In this document: positions 1-7,159 of the stretch, piece after piece
Layout of the letters: the number at the start of each line of letters is the position of its first letter
Numbering within the stretch: position 1 is the first letter of the stretch
Assembly: GCA_964513745.1 (NCBI GenBank)
Contig: CAZEOK010000128.1
Span: 1 to 7,477, forward strand
Source of the DNA: DATDCY01 sp964513745
GTDB taxonomy: Bacteria > JAUVQV01 > DATDCY01
Direction of reading: 5' to 3'
Length of the DNA stretch: 7,477 nt
The notes under the pieces: generated by a model
The model's input: only the letters and a program-made list of their open reading frames with translations
Told to the model about the DNA's origin: nothing
Databases searched by the model: none
Made by a program: the position numbers and the translations under genes

Positions 1-60
1 ACAACTCGCCCTGCGGGCTCAGACAGTGCGTTTCGCCCCTGCGGGGACGCTCCGGCCCGG
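1..60. repeat. Small-palindrome (REP-like) non-coding stretch
   Basis: Two short GC-rich hairpins sit here: GCCC-TGC-GGGC (8-18) and CCCC-TGC-GGGG (36-46), both with the same TGC loop. The stretch is open in the sdhA frame only because it lacks stop codons, and its translation resembles no protein I know. Tandem small palindromes of this sort are typical of dispersed intergenic repeats in high-GC proteobacteria. That it is repeated elsewhere in the genome is inference; no second copy is visible in this window. Confidence 0.35.
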
Positions 61-61
61 C

Positions 62-168
62 CGCTGCGGTACCCTCGCGCTCCGCCATGCGCCCGCCCGT
101 CACCGCCCCGCCGCCGCCCGTGCCCATCACAGGAACGGCGGAGGGGTGGCGCGGAGGGTACCGCAGCG
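62..168. repeat. 15-bp perfect inverted repeat in the sdhA leader
   Basis: CGCTGCGGTACCCTC (62-76) is the exact reverse complement of GAGGGTACCGCAGCG (154-168). Each arm contains the palindrome GGTACC. The 77-base interior also has complementary patches (CCGCCG near 107-112 against CGGCGG near 137-142), so the whole element could fold into a long hairpin ending about 46 bases before the sdhA start. It could be an mRNA leader structure, a paired operator, or a repetitive palindromic element. There is no T tract after it, so a simple intrinsic terminator is unlikely. Confidence 0.55.
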
Positions 169-214
169 TCAGGACCCCGAGGACTGGGACGGGAAGCATG
201 CCGGGGGACCCGCC

Positions 215-2124
<1,910 letters not shown>

Positions 2125-2128
<4 letters not shown>

Positions 2129-2883
2129 GACTGATCCTGTTCATCTGGCGGCAGAGCGGCCCGGCCGACCGCGGCCGCATGGAGCGCCACGAGGCCTCGG
2201 ACGTCTCCCCCGAGATGTCGTTCCTCGAGATGCTCGACGTGCTCAACGACGAGCTCGTGCGCCGTGGCGAGGAGCCGGTGGCTTTCGACCACGACTGCCG
2301 CGAGGGGATCTGCGGCGCCTGCTCGCAGGTCATCAACGGCCAGCCGCACGGCCCGCGCAAGCGCACGACAGTCTGCCAGCTGCACATGCGCAACTTCAGG
2401 GACGGCGACACCATCTACATCGAACCCTTCCGGGCCCGCGCGTTCCCGGTGATCCGCGATCTGGTGGTCGACCGCTCGGCGCTCGACGCGCTGATCCGGG
2501 CCGGCGGCTACGTATCCGTGCACGCGGGAGGAGTACCCGACGCCAACGCGGTGCTGGTCCCGCGCGACGACGCGGAGGAGGCGATGGACGCCGCCGAGTG
2601 CATCGGCTGCGGCGCCTGTGTCGCGGCCTGCCCGAACGGCGCGGCGATGCTGGTGACCGCAGGGAAGATAGCGCACCTGGCGGCGCTGCCGCAGGGGCGC
2701 GTCGAGGCCGCGCGGCGGGTCTGCGCGATGACCGACGAGATGCTGCGGCAGGGCTTCGGACACTGCAGCAACCACTACGAGTGCGAGGCGGCCTGCCCGA
2801 AGGGTATCAAGGCGCGCTTCATCGCAAAACTGAACCGCGAGTTCGTCAAGGCACTGGCCCGTGGTGAAAGGAGACCGGCATGA
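2125..2883 (+). CDS. sdhB: Succinate dehydrogenase / fumarate reductase iron-sulfur subunit, B-type
   Basis: 252 residues. It carries electrons between the flavoprotein and the quinone-reactive membrane subunit through three iron-sulfur clusters. All ligands are present: C58, C63, C66 and C84 (DCREGICGAC...TVC) for [2Fe-2S] in the plant-ferredoxin-like N-terminal domain; C159, C162, C165 and C224 for [4Fe-4S] (CIGCGAC...ACP); and C169, C214 and C220 for [3Fe-4S] (CSNHYEC). The start is GTG at 2125, overlapping the sdhA stop as GTGA, with GAGG (2112-2115) upstream. It gives the usual family opening (MRLILFIWRQ), whereas the later ATG at 2178 would delete the first beta strand. The overlap implies translational coupling with sdhA. 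No membrane subunit follows, so sdhC/frdC is expected upstream of the window, as in frdCAB operons. Confidence 0.96.
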
Positions 2884-3038
2884 AACGTTCCGTCGTGGTC
2901 GTTCCGTCACTGCTGGCGCTCGGCTTCGAGGATGCCACCGGCAAGCCGGAGACCGCCCGGGCGATCGTCGGCGAGCACCCCTCGGCCCGCGCGAAGGCCA
3001 TGGCCGCCTACACGGCCGTCAGGATCAAGCAGGGCTGA
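2880..3038 (+). CDS. Unrecognised 52-residue protein in the sdh operon
   Basis: I do not recognise this protein. Its ATG overlaps the sdhB stop as ATGA, and a strong Shine-Dalgarno (AAAGGAGA, about 2868-2875) lies at good spacing, so translation is probably coupled to sdhB. Of 52 codons 47 end in G or C, the same bias as the neighbouring genes, which argues for real coding. The N-terminus is mildly hydrophobic (SVVVVPSLLALGF, residues 4-16) behind MKR, but lacks a convincing signal-peptide cleavage site and is short for a membrane helix. The rest is Ala/Lys/Arg-rich (PSARAKAMAAYTAVRIKQG, 34-52) and probably helical. There are no cysteines or histidine clusters. It could be an accessory or assembly factor for the Sdh/Frd complex or a partner of the downstream reductase; both are guesses from position. 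A competing frame starting near 2861 is Arg-rich and lacks the codon bias. Confidence 0.72.
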   Translation: MKRSVVVVPSLLALGFEDATGKPETARAIVGEHPSARAKAMAAYTAVRIKQG

Positions 3039-3053
3039 GCCCGGGGAGAGGCG

Positions 3054-4805
3054 ATGGCGCGGGAGAATAATGTGGCGTTGCGTGTCGTTATCGTCGGGGC
3101 GGTTGCACTTGGGCCGAAGGTCGCCTGTCGTTTGCGGCGCCTGCTCCCCGAGGCGTCGATCACCGTCGTCGACCAGGACCGTTTTATCTCCTACGGCGGC
3201 TGCGGCATCCCGTACTACCTCGCCGACGAGGTCCCGGACGAGACCCAGCTGATGTCCACGAGCTTTCACGCGGTGCGCGACGCGCGCTTCTTCCGCGAGG
3301 CGAAGGGCGTGACCGTCCTGCCGCGCACGCGGGCCGTCGCGGTCGACCGGTCGCGCCGGGTGGTGACGGTCGATGATCTCGAAAGTGGCGCCAGGAGCGA
3401 ACTGCCGTACGACCGGCTCGTGCTCGCCACGGGGAGCGTCAGCGTTGCGCCGCCCGTGCCGGGGCGCGAGCTCGGGAACGTCTTCTTCGTCCACAACCTC
3501 CAGAACGCCCTCGATCTCAAGCGCGCCCTGATCACCGAGGAGGTCAGGCACGCGGTTGTCGTCGGCGGCGGGGCGATCGGCCTCGAGGTGACCGAGGCGC
3601 TCGCCGATGTCTGGAACCTGAAGACCGCCGTCGTCGAGCGGCTCGGCCACCTGCTGCCGCAGCTTTTCGACGCGAACATCGCGGGCATCGCCGAGGCCAC
3701 GCTGCGCGCCAAAGGCGTCTCGGTGCACACCGGGGAGTCGCTGCTGCGGCTGGAGGGCGAGGGGGGCAAGGTGCGCAGCGTCGTCACCGACCGGCGCACG
3801 CTTCCCGCCGAGCTGGTCGTGGTCGCCACCGGGGTGCGGCCGAGCGCGGCGCTCGCCCGCGAGGCCGGCCTGACCGTCGGTTCGCTCGGCGGGGTCGCCG
3901 TCAACGAGCACCTGCAGACTTCGGATCCGGCGATTTACGCGGGCGGGGATTGCGTCGAGACCCGCTCGCTGGTGACCGGCCTGCCCGCCTACGCCCCGCT
4001 CGGCTCGCTTGCGAACCGGCAGGGACGGGTGATCGCCGACCACATCGCAGGCAAGCCGGCGCGCTTCGACGGCGTCGTCGGCAGCTTCGTCGTGAAGATC
4101 TTCGACACCGCGCTTGCAGCGGCCGGGCCGACGCAGGAGCAAGCCATCGCGGCGGGGTTCGATGCCGAGCGCGCCCTCGTCGTCGGCTACGATCGGGCGC
4201 ACTTCATGCCGGGCAAGGCGTTGCTGGTGCTGCAGCTCGTCGTCGATCGAGCCACGCGCCGCGTCCTCGGCTTCCAGGGTGCGGGTCCTGCGAACGACGC
4301 GCTGCTTGCACGCGTCGACGCAGTCGCCGCGCTGCTCAGGCACTCGCCGACAGTGGAAGACATCGGCACGCTCGAGCTGGCGTACTCGCCCCCGTTTTCC
4401 TCGGCGATGGACACGCTCAACGCGCTCGGCAACACCGCGGGCAACCTGCTCGACGGCCTCTATCGCCGGATGACGGCCGGCGATGCGCTCGAGCTGCTGC
4501 GCGACCCGCAAAGCGACGCGATCTTCCTCGACACGAACGCGCCGAAAGCCGCCGCCCCGTACCTGGCGCGCTACCCCGGCCGCTGGGTGAACATCCCCTA
4601 CCAGCAGCTTGCGGGTCGTCTCGGCGAGCTGCCGTGCGAGCGCACGATCGTGACCATCTGCGACTCGGGGATCCGCTCCTTCGAGAGCCAGGTGCTGCTT
4701 TGCGCGCACGGCTTCCCGAAGGCCTTCGCGATGGAGGGCGGGCTGAATCTGCTCAAGCGCCTCGGCATCGACCTGCTCGCCGGGCGTGGCTGCGCCGCCC
4801 CGTGA
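3054..4805 (+). CDS. CoA-disulfide / polysulfide reductase with C-terminal rhodanese domain (Npsr/CoADR-Rhd type)
   Basis: 583 residues, predicted cytoplasmic. The family (CoADR-Rhd of Bacillus anthracis, Npsr of Shewanella loihica) uses NAD(P)H, FAD and one active-site cysteine to reduce CoA-disulfide, CoA-persulfide or polysulfide; the rhodanese domain handles sulfane sulfur. Visible here: N-terminal FAD-binding strand VVIVGAVALG (11-20); active-site SYGGCGIPYY with C50; NAD(P)H-binding VVVGGGAIGLE (168-178); second FAD motif IYAGGDC (294-300); dimerisation-domain block YSPPFSSAMDTLN; and a rhodanese domain (about 473-565) with CDSGIRS, whose C536 occupies the persulfide-forming position. 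The usual GGxAGG near the N-terminus is replaced by GAVALG. The start at 3054 follows GGGGAGAGG. It lies 15 bp behind the 52-residue gene, so it is likely co-transcribed with sdhAB. Exact substrate cannot be told; NADH oxidase-like activity is possible. Confidence 0.88.
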   Translation: MARENNVALRVVIVGAVALGPKVACRLRRLLPEASITVVDQDRFISYGGCGIPYYLADEVPDETQLMSTSFHAVRDARFFREAKGVTVLPRTRAVAVDRSRRVVTVDDLESGARSELPYDRLVLATGSVSVAPPVPGRELGNVFFVHNLQNALDLKRALITEEVRHAVVVGGGAIGLEVTEALADVWNLKTAVVERLGHLLPQLFDANIAGIAEATLRAKGVSVHTGESLLRLEGEGGKVRSVVTDRRTLPAELVVVATGVRPSAALAREAGLTVGSLGGVAVNEHLQTSDPAIYAGGDCVETRSLVTGLPAYAPLGSLANRQGRVIADHIAGKPARFDGVVGSFVVKIFDTALAAAGPTQEQAIAAGFDAERALVVGYDRAHFMPGKALLVLQLVVDRATRRVLGFQGAGPANDALLARVDAVAALLRHSPTVEDIGTLELAYSPPFSSAMDTLNALGNTAGNLLDGLYRRMTAGDALELLRDPQSDAIFLDTNAPKAAAPYLARYPGRWVNIPYQQLAGRLGELPCERTIVTICDSGIRSFESQVLLCAHGFPKAFAMEGGLNLLKRLGIDLLAGRGCAAP

Positions 4806-4817
4806 GGGAGTGTCGCC

Positions 4818-4928
4818 GTGGTCGCGCAGGTGGCGGTCGAAAAAGGTCAGAAGTTTCCGCCCCCGGCGGTGCGCTCTCCAGAGTTGACATCGCGGCTGCA
4901 ACAGGAAAAGATTATGAAAAGGACGTGA
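4818..4928 (+). CDS. Possible 36-codon ORF after the reductase gene (doubtful)
   Basis: A GTG at 4818 is preceded by GAGGGAG (4804-4810) at suitable spacing and opens a 36-codon frame (beginning MVAQVAVEKGQKFPPP, ending LQQEKIMKRT). The composition is unlike a random GC-rich frame, with several Lys, Gln and Glu. However, only about 25 of 36 codons end in G or C, clearly below the neighbouring genes. It also covers the TTGACA element proposed as a promoter for the next gene. Either the ORF or the promoter may be real; I slightly prefer the promoter. Function unknown. Confidence 0.2.
   Translation: MVAQVAVEKGQKFPPPAVRSPELTSRLQQEKIMKRT
4884..4915 (+). promoter_or_regulatory. Candidate sigma-70 promoter for the 86-residue gene
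   Basis: A perfect -35 hexamer TTGACA (4884-4889) sits in an unusually A-rich patch. The best downstream -10 match is GATTAT (4910-4915, four of six), but the spacing of 20 is long. AAAGAT (4907-4912) has the ideal 17-base spacing but only three matches. The initiation site would fall around 4920, leaving a leader of roughly 60 bases. The gene may also be reached by read-through from the upstream operon, because no clear terminator lies between. Confidence 0.4.
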
Positions 4929-4985
4929 AATAGCGGGCGGGATTCCCCGCGCGCGGCGAAGCCGGAACAGACGGAGGGAGACGCC

Positions 4986-5246
4986 ATGGGTTATACCATC
5001 GTCGGGCTGAAGGAAAAGATCCTGGAGATCCACCCCGAACTGGAGGGGCACGGTATCGCGGCGAACCTGGTGTTCGACGAAGAGAAGGACGCCTACGTCG
5101 TGAAGTTGCACAAGGGGAGTCACGAGATGACGACGCACCTCGAGCGCCAGGATGCCGACGACTGCATGAATGGCATCAAATGCGTCTCGCTCGGCATCCA
5201 GCTCGAGCAGTTCATCAAGAACTTCGCGCTTCGCGAGAAGTCGTAG
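4986..5246 (+). CDS. Unrecognised 86-residue protein with a CX5C motif
   Basis: I cannot name a family. The protein is small, acidic and soluble-looking, without a signal peptide or membrane segment. The start is well supported by GGAGG (4973-4977) eight bases upstream. Pattern reading suggests an N-terminal helix (GLKEKILEIHPELE, 7-20), a beta pair (ANLVFDEEKDAYVVKLHKG, 26-44), and a C-terminal helix (GIQLEQFIKNFALRE, 70-84). Between them lies a polar loop with H42, H46, H51, C60 and C66; the cysteines form CMNGIKC. This arrangement could bind a metal or form a disulfide, which would fit the thiol-redox gene upstream, but no known metal motif is matched exactly. The spacer from the reductase gene is 180 bp and contains its own promoter-like element, so it may be transcribed separately. 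It feels like a conserved hypothetical of anaerobic proteobacteria, from memory only. Confidence 0.82.
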   Translation: MGYTIVGLKEKILEIHPELEGHGIAANLVFDEEKDAYVVKLHKGSHEMTTHLERQDADDCMNGIKCVSLGIQLEQFIKNFALREKS

Positions 5247-5287
5247 CCCTTCCCCGGGTTTCGGCAACAGGAGGGTCCGGCGATCCG

Positions 5288-5314
5288 TCCGGGCCCCTCG
5301 GGCTATCGCCCGGA
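5288..5314 (+). terminator. Hairpin downstream of the 86-residue gene (possible terminator)
   Basis: TCCGGGC (5288-5294) pairs perfectly with GCCCGGA (5308-5314) around a 13-base loop. An alternative tighter hairpin uses CGGGC (5299-5303) with GCCCG (5308-5312) around the loop TATC, so the two are mutually exclusive. No T tract follows, so Rho-independent termination is uncertain; it may be an mRNA 3' end stabiliser. Confidence 0.35.
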
Positions 5315-5329
5315 GGCGCGGAAACGGCT

Positions 5330-5348
5330 GCGGGGAGTGATTCCCCGC
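5330..5348 (+). terminator. Second hairpin in the 5247-5495 spacer
   Basis: GCGGGGA (5330-5336) pairs with TCCCCGC (5342-5348) around the loop GTGAT. It is a perfect 7-bp GC-rich stem but is followed by CTCGCGTC rather than a T run. It may contribute to transcription end for the 86-residue gene together with the hairpin just before it. The string GATTCCCCGC in its right half also occurs at 4941-4950, upstream of that gene. Confidence 0.35.
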
Positions 5349-5430
5349 CTCGCGTCATCCTGTCCAGCGCGTCTTACCGTCGCAACGAGTCCCCTTACAG
5401 CAACCTGCCATTTCGGCTTGCCCTGCAGCC

Positions 5431-5439
5431 TGTTAGAAT
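5431..5439 (+). promoter_or_regulatory. Extended -10 promoter for the ferritin-like gene
   Basis: TGTTAGAAT matches the extended -10 pattern (TG, one base, then TAGAAT, five of six to TATAAT). No good -35 lies at 17 bases, which is usual for extended -10 promoters. Initiation would be near 5446, giving a leader of about 50 bases before the ATG at 5496. The preceding stretch 5390-5430 is less GC-rich than its surroundings, supporting a promoter here. Sites for an oxidative-stress or iron regulator were not recognised. Confidence 0.55.
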
Positions 5440-5495
5440 GCTGCCCGCAACATGTTCGGGTGGCGGGGATTGCCGGTCAGGCGAGGAGCGCGACG

Positions 5496-5999
5496 ATGAG
5501 CATGAAGAACTTCAGCGTCCTGGAAGCAGTCGAAGTGGCCCTGATGATGGAGGAGGAGGGCATCAGGTTCTATTCGCTTGCCGAGCAGAAGACCGGGGAA
5601 CCGGAGATGAGGAAGCTCTTCGCGTTTCTCCGGGAAAAGGAGCACCAGCACATCGAGACCTTCCGGCGCCTCTACGGCGATCTGGCCGCGCGCGAGGGGG
5701 ATCCCGACGCTGAGCTCTGGCTGCTTGATGCGGAGGTCTCCTCTTTTTTCAGGGCCTACGTCGACTCCGCGGTTTTCCCGACGAAGGGATCGGCGGAGGC
5801 GGCTGTCGCGGGCCTGCGCGGTGTCGCTGAACTCCTGCGCCTGGCGTTGCGCCTGGAAAAGGACAGCATTCTTTTCTATCATGAGCTGCTGGCACACGCC
5901 CCGTGGCCGGAGGCCAGGACCCTGCTCGAGAAGGTGATCGCCGAGGAGCGCCGGCACGTCAGCTTCGTCCACGAGAAGCTCGCGCGTATCGGCGGCTGA
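5496..5999 (+). CDS. Rubrerythrin-like ferritin-fold diiron protein
   Basis: 167 residues: a four-helix ferritin-like domain without the C-terminal rubredoxin domain of full rubrerythrins. Ligand-type motifs appear in the expected order: E20 in MMEEEGIRFY, E49-x-x-H52 in EKEHQHIE, E121 in LEKDSILFYHE, and E151-x-x-H154 in EERRHVSF, giving the duplicated ExxH pattern of a carboxylate-bridged diiron site. Proteins of this kind are associated with peroxide reduction or iron handling in anaerobes, in the cytoplasm. The start at 5496 follows GAGGAG (5483-5488) at seven bases; upstream in-frame codons from 5337 overlap the promoter and are not coding. The downstream DUF72 gene begins within about 10 bases of the stop, so the two form an operon. 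Lacking the rubredoxin domain, it would need an external electron donor if it is a peroxidase. Confidence 0.85.
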   Translation: MSMKNFSVLEAVEVALMMEEEGIRFYSLAEQKTGEPEMRKLFAFLREKEHQHIETFRRLYGDLAAREGDPDAELWLLDAEVSSFFRAYVDSAVFPTKGSAEAAVAGLRGVAELLRLALRLEKDSILFYHELLAHAPWPEARTLLEKVIAEERRHVSFVHEKLARIGG

Positions 6000-6005
6000 G
6001 GAAGG
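5998..6005 (+). promoter_or_regulatory. Ribosome binding site overlapping the ferritin stop, pointing to a non-ATG start
   Basis: GAGGAAGG begins inside the ferritin TGA. Six bases after its GAGG half lies ACG at 6008-6010, in frame with the DUF72 protein. No ATG, GTG or TTG exists in that frame between the ferritin stop and the conserved N-terminal motif. The site therefore argues that translation starts near 6008, either on ACG or on an ATG that has mutated or been misread. Confidence 0.5.
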
Positions 6006-6007
6006 CC

Positions 6008-6994
6008 ACGGACTTTTTTTTCCGGGACCTGCACCCGCAGGTCGACATCGGCACCGCGACCGACCGCTACGCGGGTTGGTCCGGCCAGATCTACACGCCC
6101 GGCCGCTACGCGGGGCACGTCACGCGCCGCAGCCACGAGGTCGGGGGCCGCTCCTTCGTCGAGGAGATCCTCCCGGTCGGGAGCGTCGAGGAATACTTCG
6201 GACACTTCGGGGTCCTGGAGCTGGACGCCACGTTCTACCGGCCGCTCCTCGACGAGCATCTTCACCCGACGGAGACGTTCCACCTGCTGCGAACCTATGC
6301 CGGTCACCTGAAGGACGGCGACCGGGTCGTCCTCAAGGCCCCTCAGGCGGTGGTCGCGCCGCGGCTGCATCGGGGGGGCGGTTTCGTCGCCAATCCCGAC
6401 TACCTGGACGCCGACCTGTTCACGCGACGTTTCTACGCGCCGGCCGTCAAGCTGCTTCACGAGCACCTCGCGGCGATCCTCCTCGAACAGGAGTACCGGC
6501 GGGCCGCCGAGCGCGACCCCGTGGAGGATGAGGCGGCGGACCTCGAGCGTTTCTTCCGGCGCATCCCCTCGGACCGGCGTTATCACCTGGAACTGCGGAC
6601 GGATGCTTACCTGGCGCCCCCGGTCTTCGACGTCCTCGCGCGGCTGGGGGTCGGGCAGGTGCTCTCGCACTGGACCTGGCTGCCGACGCTCGCCGAGCAG
6701 TTCTCGCGGGCGGGGGAGCGGTTCTTCAACGCCGGCAGCGAGGTGCTGATCCGCCTGCTGACGCCGCACGGGATGCGGTACGAGGACTCCTACGCGAAGG
6801 CCTGGCCGTTCGACCGGCTCGTGGAAGGGATGCTCTCCGAGAGGATGCTCGAGGAGGCGGCGGCGATCATGCGCCGTGCCATCGCCGAGGAGCGCCACGT
6901 CACGGTGATCGTCAACAACCGTGCCGGCGGCAACGCGCCGCTGATCGCACAGCGGTTGGCGGCGCGCTTCCTCGCCGATAGCCAACTGCCATAA
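6008..6994 (+). CDS. DUF72 (YecE-like) family protein, long form; start codon uncertain
   Basis: About 328 residues from ACG at 6008. DUF72 proteins adopt a TIM-barrel fold; their biochemical role is not established. Family blocks are visible: IGTATDRYAGWSGQIY (14-29), ELDATFYRP (71-79, the usual 'xxNxTFYRxP' strand), VLKAPQAV (108-115), YHLELRTDAYL (192-202), LSHWTWLPTL (219-228) and IVNNRAGGNAPLIAQRL (301-317, the usual 'NNxxxGxAP' end block). It belongs to the longer branch I associate with Desulfuromonadia-type genomes. The start is a problem: candidates are ACG 6008 (best ribosome binding site), CTG 6029 (after the T8 run), or GTG 5903, which would overlap the ferritin gene by 97 bases and add Arg-rich residues with no family resemblance. 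A run of eight T lies at codons 3-5. Tight linkage to the ferritin-like gene suggests joint function, perhaps in stress response. Confidence 0.82.
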   Translation, partial: TDFFFRDLHPQVDIGTATDRYAGWSGQIYTPGRYAGHVTRRSHEVGGRSFVEEILPVGSVEEYFGHFGVLELDATFYRPLLDEHLHPTETFHLLRTYAGHLKDGDRVVLKAPQAVVAPRLHRGGGFVANPDYLDADLFTRRFYAPAVKLLHEHLAAILLEQEYRRAAERDPVEDEAADLERFFRRIPSDRRYHLELRTDAYLAPPVFDVLARLGVGQVLSHWTWLPTLAEQFSRAGERFFNAGSEVLIRLLTPHGMRYEDSYAKAWPFDRLVEGMLSERMLEEAAAIMRRAIAEERHVTVIVNNRAGGNAPLIAQRLAARFLADSQLP

Positions 6995-7078
6995 TCGAAT
7001 TGCGGTCCAAACCTTCGCTGCGCGCGTCTGTCGGGAGCGGATTTTTGTGTTCCGGCAAGGCAGTGATGAGCGCGCGCG

Positions 7079-7111
7079 GCGGCGCCCTCCCGTGCGCCGC
7101 ACAGGCGCCGC
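7079..7111. terminator. Strong hairpin between convergent genes
   Basis: GCGGCGCC (7079-7086) pairs with GGCGCCGC (7104-7111), and GTGC (7092-7095) with GCAC (7099-7102) continues the stem past a bulge. It lies in the 165-base gap between the DUF72 stop and the minus-strand metallohydrolase stop, where a bidirectional terminator is expected. Neither strand has a T tract directly after it. The nearest runs are T5 at 7042-7046 on the plus strand (before the hairpin) and A5 at 7135-7139 (T5 on the minus strand, also before the hairpin). Intrinsic termination is therefore unproven. Otherwise the gap 6995-7159 shows nothing I recognise. Confidence 0.4.
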
Positions 7112-7159
7112 GAGGAACAACGCCGCCGGGGCGCAAAAAGCCCTCCCGAATGACGTGTG

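Noticed and set aside
1..168. CRISPR-like or transposon-end interpretation of the leader repeats
   Set aside because: There is no regular repeat-spacer pattern, no transposase and no target-site duplication visible.
26..214. N-terminal extension of the sdhA frame
   Set aside because: The extra residues are Arg/Ala/Pro-rich, overlap the palindromic leader, and homologues start at the ATG at 215.
2861..3070. 69-codon plus-strand frame between sdhB and the reductase
   Set aside because: Arg/Gly-rich, lacks G/C third-position bias, and overlaps both neighbours; the 52-codon frame at 2880 fits far better.
2907..5267. 786-codon open frame on the minus strand opposite the reductase gene
   Set aside because: It is an Arg/Ala/Asp-rich antisense frame created by the codon bias of the plus-strand genes, shows no family motif, and spans several genes and spacers.
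5903..6007. GTG 5903 as the DUF72 start
   Set aside because: It would overlap the ferritin gene by 97 bases and add residues that look like an out-of-frame reading of the ferritin C-terminus; kept only as an alternative.
5879..7120. 413-codon open frame on the minus strand opposite the DUF72 gene
   Set aside because: Low-complexity antisense translation of a well-supported plus-strand gene; no domain resemblance.
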